Part shown: piece by piece, positions 47,072 to 57,378 of the stretch | Numbering within the stretch: the first letter of the stretch is position 1 | Layout of the letters: each line of letters begins with the position of its first letter | Translations under genes and position numbers: made by a program | Assembly (NCBI GenBank): GCA_903851445.1 | Contig: CAINOH010000009.1 | Coordinates: forward strand, 197,784 to 261,783 | Direction: 5' to 3' | DNA from: an uncultured Microcaldota archaeon | Lineage (GTDB): Archaea > Micrarchaeota > Micrarchaeia > Norongarragalinales > CAINOH01 | Length of the DNA: 64,000 bases | Notes under the pieces: model-generated | What the model was told of the DNA's origin: nothing | The model's database searches: none | Seen by the model: the letters and a program-made list of their open reading frames with translations, nothing else

Positions 47072-48628
47072 CTACTTCTTTTTGAACACGAAGACAATCG
47101 GCTGGCTTACCGTACTCCCGTTATCAGCAGTCACAGGCGTCGAGTAATACTTCACAACCTCGTACTTGTCAGTATCCGAGAACAAGTGATAGTAGGTGTT
47201 GTCAGGAAGGGCGGTGCCGTTCTGCAACGCGGAAAACACGGTTACGAGCGGGGCGTAGACTTCCAGCAGGGACGTCAGGTATACTGTGGAATTAAGCACT
47301 GCCGCTTGCGAAAGGAACGTGGTATAATTGGGGTCCAGGCCGAGCGTCGGCCTTCCGGAATACGCGCCGACTTGGGGATGTCCGCTTGCCATCACCCACT
47401 CGCCGGGGTTGGTGATGTTCCTTATGAAGTACGCCGCCTCCTGGACCTGCGCGTAGGATGGCTGCTTGCTCTTGTAAAGCGCCCAGCACTGGTCGAGGTT
47501 GCCGTAGCTTGCACCCAGCAAAAACAATATTAGAAGGCAGGATACTCCAGTCCAGAAGCCGGCCTTTGCCTTGCCTGACGCCGCATCAGCAAGCGCGTTT
47601 GCGGCATCGCCAAGGAGCCTTCCTGCAAGGATGAACGCGACCGGAAGCAGAAAGATGATGAAGCGATCCTCCTTGTACGTGAAAAGGAACGTCATTATCA
47701 AAAGGGGAAGGAGGAGGGTGAGCGCGAGTGTGATTGCGTTGTCGTCCTTTTTGATGAATGCGTAGGTAATCCCAAGGAGCACGAGGATTGCGCCAAGTGA
47801 GTTGTTGAAAATCCAGTTGGCCTGCGTGATGAAGAGGAACTGGTCGGCCTGGCCGTAGCCCTGCGTGCCTGTGAAGTACTCGCCCGCAAGGCCGAAGGCA
47901 GAGCCGGACTTGGAGATTTGGTAGTTGAGGAACGCGGCTGCGAGCACCAGGACAAGGAGCACGCACAGCCCGGTTCTCTTTGGCGAGGACTGCATAGTCT
48001 TGATTATCGCGTCGCGGTAGATGAACGCGCCAACAGCAAGCCCCAGAACTATTGAGAAAAAGATGTATTTTGTGAACCCGCCGAGCAGTATCGAAAGCAC
48101 GAACACAAACATCCAGTTCGGGCTCCTTTCCTGCACGGTGCGGAAGAACGCGTACAGGCCGAGGGCCGTAAAGAACATCTGCGGCGCGTCTGTGAGCACG
48201 CGCGAGGAGTAGAACCACAGCAGTTGCGAGAACGAAAGCAGGAGCACCGTCGCTATTGCGGGCAGGTCGCCGAAGAGCCTGCGGGCAAGAAGGTATGTTG
48301 CAAGGACCGCCAACGCGCAAAGGAGTGCAACTGCAAGGTGGCCTGAATAGATATAGTCGCCTGCGATGGACGACACCACCGCGATGAAGTAGGGGAGTGC
48401 GTAGGAGCGCTGCGACTGCGTAAGTATCCCTAGAGGGTCAGTGGGCTGCACTGCGAACTGGCCGTGCTCGGAGATTGACTGGGCCAGGAGCACGTAGTCG
48501 CCCTCGTCGGTCCACAGCGTGTTCTGCGTGCCGTAGACAAGCGCAAAGTAGAATACCCCCACGGCGGCGGCAACAGCAAGGAGGCCGCTGGCAGTCCGCA
48601 CGTAAGAGTCCATTTGGTTGAAAGCCAC
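47072..48628 (-). CDS. Membrane glycosyltransferase (GT39/ArnT-like)
   Basis: TLWTDEGDYVLLAQSI after TM1; multiple TMs. Confidence 0.82.
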   Translation of the reverse strand: MAFNQMDSYVRTASGLLAVAAAVGVFYFALVYGTQNTLWTDEGDYVLLAQSISEHGQFAVQPTDPLGILTQSQRSYALPYFIAVVSSIAGDYIYSGHLAVALLCALAVLATYLLARRLFGDLPAIATVLLLSFSQLLWFYSSRVLTDAPQMFFTALGLYAFFRTVQERSPNWMFVFVLSILLGGFTKYIFFSIVLGLAVGAFIYRDAIIKTMQSSPKRTGLCVLLVLVLAAAFLNYQISKSGSAFGLAGEYFTGTQGYGQADQFLFITQANWIFNNSLGAILVLLGITYAFIKKDDNAITLALTLLLPLLIMTFLFTYKEDRFIIFLLPVAFILAGRLLGDAANALADAASGKAKAGFWTGVSCLLILFLLGASYGNLDQCWALYKSKQPSYAQVQEAAYFIRNITNPGEWVMASGHPQVGAYSGRPTLGLDPNYTTFLSQAAVLNSTVYLTSLLEVYAPLVTVFSALQNGTALPDNTYYHLFSDTDKYEVVKYYSTPVTADNGSTVSQPIVFVFKKK

Positions 48629-48709
48629 ACAGTAGGATAAACAAGATTACGTTTCTTATACCGATGACTATTATATTTGTTCCAATGCAGAGATAATTCC
48701 TGCTTCTCT

Positions 48710-48782
48710 GGGCCTGTAGTCGAGTGGTTAAGACGTCGCTCTTACACAGCGAAAATCGGGAGTTCGATCCTCCCCGGGCCCA
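48710..48782 (+). tRNA. trnV: tRNA-Val(TAC)
   Basis: GGGCCTG...CGGGCCC-A, anticodon arm TCGCT-CTTACAC-AGCGA, T-arm GGGAG-TTCGATC-CTCCC. Confidence 0.94.
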
Positions 48783-48856
48783 TTCGCTTCTTCTAGCTCC
48801 CTCTAAGTTCATCTAATGCGTTTGCTGACTAAAAAAACGTGTTTGCTTGTCCTGTT

Positions 48857-49285
48857 TTACTCGGGCACTTGCACCGGCTCCCCGCTTTGCAGGATGTTCG
48901 GCATCGAGTCTTCCACTACGATGAAATCAGATGCGTCCAGGCCGGGCTTGTTCGCCAAGGGCATCGGGGTAGTTGTCCCGTTCACCGGAGAGCACGTTCC
49001 ACGGTAATACGCCCATTCGTCGCACTGCGACCCGTCCGGGAAAGCGCATAATCCGCTCTGGCTTCCGTCAGCAGCGGTGACTATCTTGGATGCGCCGCCA
49101 TTCTGAGCGCAGTAGACCGACGCGGGGTTGGCCAGGTTAGACGTGCTGTTGTTCGTGGCGGTTCCATTCTGGTTCGGTTGCCCGTTCTGGGACGCAACGC
49201 AGCCCATCACCAGCAACCCGACGAAGAACAGGGCCAGGAGGGCGACTGCCGGGTTCTTGTCCGTACTGAACTTCATAAATACCAT
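48857..49285 (-). CDS. DUF333-like putative lipoprotein
   Basis: Lipobox-like LVMGC; NPASVYCAQNGGASKIVTAADGSQSGLCAFPDGSQCDEWAYYRGTC. Confidence 0.8.
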   Translation of the reverse strand: MVFMKFSTDKNPAVALLALFFVGLLVMGCVASQNGQPNQNGTATNNSTSNLANPASVYCAQNGGASKIVTAADGSQSGLCAFPDGSQCDEWAYYRGTCSPVNGTTTPMPLANKPGLDASDFIVVEDSMPNILQSGEPVQVPE

Positions 49286-49288
49286 GTC

Positions 49289-50254
49289 TCATTCCGCTCC
49301 GGCGCTGCCATTGAGCGCAACGAACAGGTCATTGAGTCCCTTGGCAGCTGACCTGATGTCGATCCAGACAGCTGAAAGCTGATCCTGCAAGACGTCCTTG
49401 GTTCCCCAAGAGTTGATTTCCGTGACTGCGGCTTCCAAGGACGCCTGCACAGCGGCGACATCGCTGCTGCGGCCGGCCTCGATCGCGTTCGGGGACATCA
49501 CAACAAGCAAGTCTGCCATCCTCATCGTCTCGAACCTCGCTGCCATGTGGAAGTTGGTGCCGTTCATGCACCCGTCATACAGGCAGTACTGGTGGAGGGC
49601 TTTCCTCAGTTCGGACGCGTTGTCGGTCCGGCTGATTTCATCCTGGAGGGGAACAAATATTTGCGCCCTGGCGCCATCCACCAGGTCAAGAAGATTGCTC
49701 GCATCAACCCCGCGGTCCGACAGGTTCTGCGCCCTCCGCTGGTAGATGATGAGCGTGTTGTTGTAATAGTTGAGCACCATGTTCGCATGCTTTTTCATGT
49801 CAAAGCACCGGTCATTGGCTTCTCTCAGCGATTGCAGTGTGGACTTCAGTGAGCGCAATGCCGCCTTCGTTTCGTTCTTCGACATGCCGGTGCTATTCGA
49901 CTTCAGGCTGTCAAGGCCCGCCTTGATTGTTGCTTGGTTCTGCTTCAGGTGCTGTGAGAACATCTCCTGGACGTATACGTTGTAGTTCTTCGCGTCGCCC
50001 AGGCTTGCATACTGGCTCAGCTTGGGCAAGTCCGACTGCATGGCCGCTATCCTCGGGGTCAATGCGGGCGACAGGGCGGGAAAAAGCGCGATTATCGCGT
50101 TCATCGTGTCCGTATCAAGCGTCACCTTGCACGTCATGTCCTCCAGCGCCGAATCGAGCATGGGTTTTACATCTGGTCTTGCCGCGGGCTCCGCGGCCGC
50201 CATAGAAACTAGAAAGGAGAATAACAACAGGGCCGCGATGAACTTGGTCTCCAT
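49289..50254 (-). CDS. Secreted helical protein of unknown function
   Basis: Signal peptide METKFIAALLLFSFLVSMAAAEP; alpha-helical body. Confidence 0.7.
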   Translation of the reverse strand: METKFIAALLLFSFLVSMAAAEPAARPDVKPMLDSALEDMTCKVTLDTDTMNAIIALFPALSPALTPRIAAMQSDLPKLSQYASLGDAKNYNVYVQEMFSQHLKQNQATIKAGLDSLKSNSTGMSKNETKAALRSLKSTLQSLREANDRCFDMKKHANMVLNYYNNTLIIYQRRAQNLSDRGVDASNLLDLVDGARAQIFVPLQDEISRTDNASELRKALHQYCLYDGCMNGTNFHMAARFETMRMADLLVVMSPNAIEAGRSSDVAAVQASLEAAVTEINSWGTKDVLQDQLSAVWIDIRSAAKGLNDLFVALNGSAGAE

Positions 50255-50294
50255 ATTTATCTCATCTCTTTAATCATGACCCGTTTAAATTTCC

Positions 50295-50774
50295 CTACTT
50301 TTTAGCCTTCTTCCTTTTCTGCATCCTTGCCACGAAAAGAAGCGCAACCGCCACGAGCGGGGCAAGCAGGGGGTTGAAGTCCGGCACACTGCGTACAATT
50401 CCCTTGCGATAGTAATAGTACTGCGTGGCCGAGTCGCTTATGCAGCCCGTAAGGTTCGCAGTGACCGTATAGGTGTGGGTGCCCTCGCGGTAGTCGGCAA
50501 GAGAAATTGAATAGTTTCCAAGGCCGTACGCGGGAATGCCCAGAATGGTGCCGTTGTCCAAAAGCAGCGTGGCCTGGGCGGCAACCGGCGAGTTTGACGA
50601 GGCGTTGGTGACATTGACGCTTATGTAGAGGTTGTTAACGCCATCCGCAACAGCTGGCGCGAAATAGCCGTCAGCGGGCGAGATTATGTGCACCTTGAGC
50701 ACGCAGCTCGGCACTGCCGCAAGCACCGGGGTGCAAAGGAGCGCAAGCAAAAGGAAAGCGATGGACTTTCTCAT
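50295..50774 (-). CDS. Secreted, C-terminally anchored small protein
   Basis: Signal peptide, beta-rich domain, C-terminal VPDFNPLLAPLVAVALLFVARMQKRKKAKK. Confidence 0.7.
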   Translation of the reverse strand: MRKSIAFLLLALLCTPVLAAVPSCVLKVHIISPADGYFAPAVADGVNNLYISVNVTNASSNSPVAAQATLLLDNGTILGIPAYGLGNYSISLADYREGTHTYTVTANLTGCISDSATQYYYYRKGIVRSVPDFNPLLAPLVAVALLFVARMQKRKKAKK

Positions 50775-50841
50775 CCGAACAACCGTCGTGGCGCGTGTTG
50801 CCGCCGCCGATTGTTATTAAACTTGGCCGCAATAAAAAGCT

Positions 50842-52041
50842 GTGCAGGTGCAAAACTCGCCAATGGTCCTCCTTGCTGTTTGTGGAAAGCCCAATGTCGG
50901 AAAAAGCACGATGATGGCAGCCGCGACGGGCACCGCGCCCCAGATTGCAAACTACCCATTCACAACAATTGACCCCAACAAGGGCGTGTGCTTTGCAAAC
51001 GCGCCCTGCCCGCACGTGCGGCTCAAGGTGGTCTGCACGCCGAACAACGCGCGGTGCGAGGCCGGCACGCGCCGGGTTCCTGCAAATATCGTTGACGTCG
51101 CAGGCATAGTTCCTGGCGCGCACGAGGGCAAGGGGATGGGGAACCGCTTTTTGTCCGACGTTGCAGCTGCTGACGCGCTCCTGATTGTGGTTGACGCTTC
51201 GGGCGGCACCGACGACTGCGGAAATATTGTCGCGTTCGGCTCGCACGATGCCACTGCTGACGTGAAGCTGTTCCTTGACGAGCTTGACGACTGGTTCTTC
51301 GAGGTAGTTGGCAGGAATGCGAGGAAGTTCAAGGGAACACACACCGTCCTTGAGGACTTCTTCCAGTCGCTTGCGGGAATCGGCATCCCCCACGCAGAGG
51401 CAAAGGACGCTTATGCACGGCTCGGGCTCGGGTCGGAGCCGTCCAAGCTAACCGACGCGGACGTGCGCAGGCTTTCCAAGCTGCTGCGCGAGCGGACCAA
51501 GCCGTTCCTCATTGCGGCAAACAAGTGCGACTCGGGCTACGCTCAGGGAAACATCGAGTCGCTGCGCAACGCCTACCCGGAAACGCAGGTAATCCCCGTG
51601 TTTGCCGACTATGAGCTTGCGCTGCAGCGGGCGAAGACGTCAGGTATAGTAGAGTATGACGGAAAGAAAATCACACTTACTGCAAAGGGGGCGCAGAACG
51701 AGCGTGCTGTAGAGGCAATCAAGAAAATCGGGACCGCCGTTGCGGCATACGGCTCGACAGGGGTGCAGGAGGCGATTGACCGCGCGGTGTTTGGCCTTGC
51801 GCGCCAGGTGGTCGTCTTTCCCGTTGAGGACGAGACGCACTATTCGAACCACTTTGGCAAGGTCCTTCCTGACGCGATACTGCTCAAGCAGGGAAGCACG
51901 CCGGTTGACCTTGCTGGCGCAATCCACGCCGACCTTGCAAGCCATTTCCTCTACGCTGTTGACTGCGAGAAGAAGACGCGCATAGGAAAGGACCACCGGC
52001 TCGCAACAGGCGAGGTCATCAAGGTAGTGGCGACAAAATAA
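50842..52041 (+). CDS. YchF/OLA1-like GTPase
   Basis: AVCGKPNVGKSTMMAAATGTAPQIANYPFTTIDPNKG, DVAGIVPGAHEGKGMGNRFL, C-terminal TGS-like. Confidence 0.93.
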   Translation: MQVQNSPMVLLAVCGKPNVGKSTMMAAATGTAPQIANYPFTTIDPNKGVCFANAPCPHVRLKVVCTPNNARCEAGTRRVPANIVDVAGIVPGAHEGKGMGNRFLSDVAAADALLIVVDASGGTDDCGNIVAFGSHDATADVKLFLDELDDWFFEVVGRNARKFKGTHTVLEDFFQSLAGIGIPHAEAKDAYARLGLGSEPSKLTDADVRRLSKLLRERTKPFLIAANKCDSGYAQGNIESLRNAYPETQVIPVFADYELALQRAKTSGIVEYDGKKITLTAKGAQNERAVEAIKKIGTAVAAYGSTGVQEAIDRAVFGLARQVVVFPVEDETHYSNHFGKVLPDAILLKQGSTPVDLAGAIHADLASHFLYAVDCEKKTRIGKDHRLATGEVIKVVATK

Positions 52042-52181
52042 GCCCGAGGGCCGTTTACGCTCCTTTTGCGTTTTGCCTGCAGCAAGCATAAAAAAGACAG
52101 CAAGCAAACATAGGAAATAAAAGCGGCCGCAAAGTGAAACGTAATAATGCAAAATTCGCTCTTATACCGGAGATGATTTTT

Positions 52182-52424
52182 ATGGCAACCGAACACAAGG
52201 TAACAGTATACTCAACAAAGACGTGCCAATACTGCCACATGGTCAAGGACTGGCTCAAGAAGAAGGGCGTGCCCTACAAGGAAATCGACGTGGGCTCCGA
52301 CCAGAAGGCGGCAATGGAACTGGTCGAAAAGAGCGGCCAGATGGGCGTGCCAGTAATCGACTTTGACGGCAAAATCATCGTAGGTTTTGACCAGCGCGCG
52401 CTCCTTGCGGCAATCGGCGCCTGA
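52182..52424 (+). CDS. Glutaredoxin-like protein
   Basis: VTVYSTKTCQYCHMVKDWLKKKGVPYKEIDV...GVPVIDFDGKIIVGFD. Confidence 0.93.
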   Translation: MATEHKVTVYSTKTCQYCHMVKDWLKKKGVPYKEIDVGSDQKAAMELVEKSGQMGVPVIDFDGKIIVGFDQRALLAAIGA

Positions 52425-52429
52425 GCGTT

Positions 52430-53506
52430 TCAGGCAGTCTTCACAAGCCGGGTCTTTCCCCTGCTGCCTTCCGGCTGCGCCTCGCGAACCAAAACCAGCT
52501 TCCTCTTTTCAAGCGAGTTGACATAGTTTCGGATTTGCCGTTCACTTTCGCCGTTTAGTGCCATGTATTTTTCGTAAAGCGCGCCCGAGGTCATCTCGCC
52601 GTGCTTGGTAAGTATGTCAAGGACCAGTTGTTCTGGTTCGGAAACGCCCGAGAGGCGCTGCTCCTTCTTCCACTCGCCGGCAACAGCGTAGGATGCACGC
52701 ACGTCGGACTCATCGATTCTTTTTGCGCCGCGCTTCTCCGCATTGCGGCCTGCCTTCCAGAGGGCCTCGAGTGCAACCCGCGCGTCGCCGCCTGCCTTGG
52801 CCCCGAACGCGGCGCACAGGCCGATTATGTCCTCGCTTGCCGCTCCGGGAAGGAACCCTTCCTTTGCGCGTGCGGCAAGAATTTCCTTCAGCTGGGATGG
52901 AAGGTATTTCTTGAACTCGACTTTCTCAAGACGTAGCGAGCTTTTGATGCGGCTGTCAAGCCCAGCTGCAAGGTCGGGTACGTTGGAGACCAGGATGAGG
53001 CCGAATGATGCGCCGTGGTTTTCTGCTGCACGCGAAAGCTCGTAAAGGATTGTTGCGGACTCGCCTGTTGCGACCCGGTCAGCCTCGTCAAGGACAACGA
53101 TGCACGCCTTGCGGTCGTATTTGAGCCGCTGGACGATTCGGGAAAAGATTTCGTCAGCGCCAACCCCGCGCTTTGGGAGCGCCTCGCCAACCTGGTCCGC
53201 AATGGTGGAAAATACCGCCTGACGTGAATAGCTCTCCCAGCAGTTCACATAGGCGGTGACCGCCTTTTCAGTGAACTCGGAAAGCTCAGTTAGCACAAGA
53301 CGCGAGGCAGTAGTCTTTCCGGTGCCTGTTGGGCCGTAGATGAAGACGTTCTGGGGCGGCTGGCCGCGGGCAACGCCCTGCATGCACCTTGCAATCGCCT
53401 GCACCTGCTCGGCCCTGAACATGAGCTGCGGCGGCTGGTACTCGGGAAGGAGCACGCGCTCGTCGCGGAACACGCCCGACTGTAAATTATCGAAAATTCC
53501 GGCCAT
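52430..53506 (-). CDS. cdc6: Orc1/Cdc6 replication initiator
   Basis: IYGPTGTGKTTASRLVL, ACIVVLDEADRV, C-terminal winged helix. Confidence 0.94.
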   Translation of the reverse strand: MAGIFDNLQSGVFRDERVLLPEYQPPQLMFRAEQVQAIARCMQGVARGQPPQNVFIYGPTGTGKTTASRLVLTELSEFTEKAVTAYVNCWESYSRQAVFSTIADQVGEALPKRGVGADEIFSRIVQRLKYDRKACIVVLDEADRVATGESATILYELSRAAENHGASFGLILVSNVPDLAAGLDSRIKSSLRLEKVEFKKYLPSQLKEILAARAKEGFLPGAASEDIIGLCAAFGAKAGGDARVALEALWKAGRNAEKRGAKRIDESDVRASYAVAGEWKKEQRLSGVSEPEQLVLDILTKHGEMTSGALYEKYMALNGESERQIRNYVNSLEKRKLVLVREAQPEGSRGKTRLVKTA

Positions 53507-53560
53507 GATGATATAATGTGGGGTGGCTAGGATAAAAAAACGACCAGTGAAAACATCGTT

Positions 53561-54310
53561 TCAGCCCGAGTTGTCTTCGTATTCGTTGTATTCCTCGTGG
53601 TTGAATTCGTAGCTGATTCGGGTCGCCTTCTTGCTGTCGCCTGTGATGAAGCCGGAAACGAGTTCCTGCTTGGTCTTTGCGGCATCCTCGCCAAACAGGC
53701 TCCTGCTGTTGCACGCGTCAAGAAGGAAATACCCCTCTTCCGGTGAGCCGAAAGTGACTACTGGGTGGGTCGAGCCGTCTTCCAGGAGGAGCACGCTTAC
53801 CATTGCCGTCTTACACCCGAGCGAGGACAGGAGCGAGCACAAGAGGAGGCAGCGGTCGAACGCGTCCGCAATGCCAAGAGACGCCATTTCCGCGTAAGTG
53901 AGCCAGAAAGAGATGGACAACTCGGAGTGCGTCTTGCCAAGCGACTGCACTGCAAGGAATGCGGCTTTTGCCGCGTCGTCAAAGTCAGTCTCGGTGTCGT
54001 ACTCGAGCTCGCGGCTCTCGACAACCTTCTCTCCAGCAGCCAGTTTTTTTGCCTCGGATATTGCAAAGACTATTTCCGAGCGCATATTCTGCACTGCGGG
54101 TTCCTTAGGGTCTATTGCGGACTTGAGAACCGGGACTGTCTTCTGTTCGCCCTCGTTTATGTAGTCGCGGTAGCGCTCTATGATTGCACGGTAAAAAGTT
54201 GCGCGCGCCTTCCAGACCGGCCAGTCGGCCCCGGTTTGGGCGGCAGCTTCAATGGGGTTTGCGTCCGCGTCCATTACGACCTCTCTTAATTGGGATAATG
54301 CGCCTTCCAA
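53561..54310 (-). CDS. Transglutaminase-like domain protein (tentative)
   Basis: ADAFDRCLLLCSLLSSLGCKTAMVSVLLLEDGSTHPVVTF...GYFLLDACN. Confidence 0.5.
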   Translation of the reverse strand: MEGALSQLREVVMDADANPIEAAAQTGADWPVWKARATFYRAIIERYRDYINEGEQKTVPVLKSAIDPKEPAVQNMRSEIVFAISEAKKLAAGEKVVESRELEYDTETDFDDAAKAAFLAVQSLGKTHSELSISFWLTYAEMASLGIADAFDRCLLLCSLLSSLGCKTAMVSVLLLEDGSTHPVVTFGSPEEGYFLLDACNSRSLFGEDAAKTKQELVSGFITGDSKKATRISYEFNHEEYNEYEDNSG

Positions 54311-54376
54311 AATAAAAAGGGCAGTCGCGCCTAATATACTCGTAAAAAACGCTGTTTGACGAAGAGCGATACTAGG

Positions 54377-55687
54377 ATGAACGTTACTTTTTTCGGCGCG
54401 GCACGCGAAGTCGGCCGGAGCGCCATAATGCTCGAGGCAGGCGAGAAGATACTCCTTGACTGCGGCATCAAGCCCGCAAAGGAGCCCGAATACCCGCTAC
54501 TGGACAGCAAGACCATCAAGTCGCTTGACCGAGTTGTGCTTTCGCACGCCCACCTGGACCACTCCGGCTACATTCCGGGGCTTTACGGCCAAGGGTACAA
54601 GGGCCAGGTCGAGATTACGAAGCCAACTCGCGACCTCATCCAGCTTCTGCTTGCGGATTTCCTGCGGTTGAATAAGATAAACCCGCCATACTCGCAGGTC
54701 GAGGTCAGCCGGCTGCTCAAGAGCACCTCGATTCGCGAGTTCGACGAGCCGTTCAAGACCAAATCCTCCACCATCCGTTTTCGCACAGCAGGCCACATAC
54801 TCGGGGCGGCGATGACCGAGGTGCACACTGCAAACCGCAAGATTCTCTACTCCGGGGACATTGATATCCGCGAGTCGCGGCTTTTGGACGGCGCAGCTAC
54901 CGACCTTGAAGCGGACACGCTCATACTGGAAAGCACGTACGGCGCGAAATCCGACAAGCACCCGTCGCTCAAGACCACTGGGAAGGGGTTCATTGACTCG
55001 GTGAACAGGACGCTCAAGCGGGGCGGCAAGGTAATCATTCCCACCTTTGCAATCGGGAGGGGGCAGGAAATACTGTTCACCCTCGAGTCCTACCTGCGCT
55101 CCGGCGGGTTGGAGCGTGTGCCGATTTACCTTGACGGAATGGTCACCCGCGCGCTGCGCATCTACAGGCACAACGCGATTTACCTGAAGAAGGAAATCCA
55201 GCGCCGCATACTCACAAGCGAGGACGACCCGTTCAAGAGCGAGTTCTACTTCATACCGCAGCGCAAGGACCGCGGCGACGTGTTCGAGCACGACCGCGCA
55301 ATCATACTCGCGACAAGTGGCATGCTCAACGGCGGGCCGGTGATGAGCTACCTTGACAAGCTTGGCTCGGACGAGCGCAACAAACTTCTCTTGGTAGGCT
55401 ACCAGGCCGCTGGCACGCAGGGACGCGAACTGCTGGAAGGCCGCGGTTACGTCGAGACCGAGGGCAGGCGCATTGACATAAACTGCGAAATCGAGCAGGC
55501 GCCATTCTCCGGCCATTCCGACCACGCCGAGCTGGTATCGTTTGCAAAGTCGGTCAAGGGACTCAAGAGCGTCTACGTAGTCCATGGCGAGGGCTCGAAG
55601 TCCTACGAGCTTGCCGAGGCCATAGAAGCCCAGTGCAAGGGCGTGCAGACAATAGTGCCCGAACTGGGCGAGACAATAAGAATCTGA
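54377..55687 (+). CDS. Beta-CASP metallo-beta-lactamase RNase (aCPSF-like)
   Basis: FFGAAREVGRSAIMLEAGEKILLDCG, SHAHLDHSGY, PTFAIGRGQEIL, ATSGMLNGGPV, FSGHSDHAEL. Confidence 0.93.
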   Translation: MNVTFFGAAREVGRSAIMLEAGEKILLDCGIKPAKEPEYPLLDSKTIKSLDRVVLSHAHLDHSGYIPGLYGQGYKGQVEITKPTRDLIQLLLADFLRLNKINPPYSQVEVSRLLKSTSIREFDEPFKTKSSTIRFRTAGHILGAAMTEVHTANRKILYSGDIDIRESRLLDGAATDLEADTLILESTYGAKSDKHPSLKTTGKGFIDSVNRTLKRGGKVIIPTFAIGRGQEILFTLESYLRSGGLERVPIYLDGMVTRALRIYRHNAIYLKKEIQRRILTSEDDPFKSEFYFIPQRKDRGDVFEHDRAIILATSGMLNGGPVMSYLDKLGSDERNKLLLVGYQAAGTQGRELLEGRGYVETEGRRIDINCEIEQAPFSGHSDHAELVSFAKSVKGLKSVYVVHGEGSKSYELAEAIEAQCKGVQTIVPELGETIRI

Positions 55688-55693
55688 TGCGCG

Positions 55694-56596
55694 ATGGCAA
55701 AGTCCACCGAACTTGTTGGGGTAGCGTTCGTTCTACTTACCGCAATATTGTCGGGCCTTAGGCCAGCGCTGACCAAGTTCGGCACGGCAAACTATCCACC
55801 CATACTGCTTGCCGGATTTACCGTCCTTTTTTGCGCCATAACCTCGTTTGCAATCTTCTTGGCAGGAAAGCAGCCCATGCGTTCCCTCATTCCGGACCAG
55901 AAAAAATATTTCACAAGCGGCATCGTTGGCGCGGGCCTGGCGCCCCTCTTTCTATATCTGGGGCTTCAAACCACGAGTGGGATAGACGCCAGCCTGTTTT
56001 TGCAGATTGAACTAGTATACTCCCTTGTCATCTGCTACTTCCTGATGAGGGAGAAAATCACTTTACAACAAGTATTCCTGACCGCAATCGTCTTTGTCGG
56101 CGCCATAGCGACGTTGTTCAAGGAAAGCACGCCGACGCTTTCAACGGGCTCGATGATGATACTCGCAGTACCGCTCTTCTATGTGCTGTCAAACGCGATG
56201 TCAAAGGACTTGCTGAAGAGGCACACGCCGGAGGCGGTAAGCACTATGCGACAACTGTATGGTGCATTGTTCCTTCTTACTACTGTCCTGCTCTTTGAGG
56301 GCGTACCGGCCTCAATCGTGCTTAACCCACAGTTTCTGCTTTACGCGGCAATGCTCGGGATTCTCCTGACTGGCGTGGCACTCTGCTGGTACAACGCCAT
56401 TGACAGGGTGAACGTTTCGAAAGCTACGGCCATAGGCGCAGTCGAGGTAATCATAAGTGTCATTGTATCTTGCATCGTGCTTGGGGAGGTGCCGACCCTG
56501 CTGCAATATTTTGGAATAGCACTTATTGTCGTAGGCACGGTGCTGTTGGCGTTCAATGTAAAAAGCGAACAGCGTAGTCTGTCAGCAAAAGTCTGA
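55694..56596 (+). CDS. EamA/DMT-family transporter
   Basis: Multi-TM duplicated fold; SKATAIGAVEVIISVIVSCIVLGEVPTLLQYFGIALIVVGTVLL. Confidence 0.88.
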   Translation: MAKSTELVGVAFVLLTAILSGLRPALTKFGTANYPPILLAGFTVLFCAITSFAIFLAGKQPMRSLIPDQKKYFTSGIVGAGLAPLFLYLGLQTTSGIDASLFLQIELVYSLVICYFLMREKITLQQVFLTAIVFVGAIATLFKESTPTLSTGSMMILAVPLFYVLSNAMSKDLLKRHTPEAVSTMRQLYGALFLLTTVLLFEGVPASIVLNPQFLLYAAMLGILLTGVALCWYNAIDRVNVSKATAIGAVEVIISVIVSCIVLGEVPTLLQYFGIALIVVGTVLLAFNVKSEQRSLSAKV

Positions 56597-56598
56597 AA

Positions 56599-57378
56599 TC
56601 AGGGAAATATTTCGTCCAGCTTTTCATAGTCCGCAGCAAAGGCGTGCATCCCGAGCTTCCTCGCAGGCGCAAGGTCGTGCGCTTCAGAGTCACCGACCAT
56701 CGCGCAGTCCGACGGCTTGACTTTGAGTTGCTTGCACGCAAGCGCGTAGTAGGACGAGTGCGGTTTCATCTTCTTGGTCTCGGAAGTAGTCACGATTACG
56801 TCAAAGAAGTCCATCAACCCGGCTGCCTCGAGCTTCTCAAGAGCCCACTCGTGTTCCTCACAGGTTATGACTGCGAGCTTGACGGAATACTTTTTCTGAA
56901 GTTTTTCGATGAACCTTCTTGCAGCAGGGTAGGGTACAATCTTGGAAAGCACCAGTTCGCGGAATTTTTTCTCGGCATCAACAGTGACTTGCGGTTTTAT
57001 TCGGAATTTTTTTGCAAGAAGCGCGTAGGAATAGCCCCTCGACCGCTTCTGGATGTCATCCTCACCTGAAAGCTTTTCAACAATGTTGTAGAACGCAAGA
57101 AGCACCTGCTTGTGGTCAGCACCCTCGTCCTCGAAGAGCCGCAGGGCTTCCGCGTCGCACTCCTTTGCAATGTCGCGGGTTGGGTAGAGCGTGTTGTCAG
57201 CGTCGAAAAGAACTGCTTTGATTTTGGATGCAACGAACGGGGCGGATTTGGTTTTGGAAGCGTCAAAAATGGCTGCTACTGCCGGCGGTTTTTGCTTTGG
57301 TGCTGCAGCTACTGCTGCTTTTCTTTTCTTTGCAGGAATGATTTTTTTCCTACTCAACTTTCTCCCCATCCTTAACAT
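56599..57378 (-). CDS. HAD-superfamily hydrolase with basic N-terminal extension
   Basis: AVLFDADNTLYPTRDIAKEC, ITCEEHEWALEKLEAAGL, AMVGDSEAHDLAPARKLGM. Confidence 0.87.
   Translation of the reverse strand: MLRMGRKLSRKKIIPAKKRKAAVAAAPKQKPPAVAAIFDASKTKSAPFVASKIKAVLFDADNTLYPTRDIAKECDAEALRLFEDEGADHKQVLLAFYNIVEKLSGEDDIQKRSRGYSYALLAKKFRIKPQVTVDAEKKFRELVLSKIVPYPAARRFIEKLQKKYSVKLAVITCEEHEWALEKLEAAGLMDFFDVIVTTSETKKMKPHSSYYALACKQLKVKPSDCAMVGDSEAHDLAPARKLGMHAFAADYEKLDEIFP

Noticed and set aside
52430-53560. Replication origin next to orc1/cdc6
   Set aside because: The flanking gaps are very short and I saw no ORB-like repeats; GC skew and an ORB motif search would be needed.
54497-55585. 362-aa minus-strand ORF opposite the beta-CASP RNase
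   Set aside because: Antisense to a clearly conserved gene; long antisense frames are expected from GC-rich third positions.
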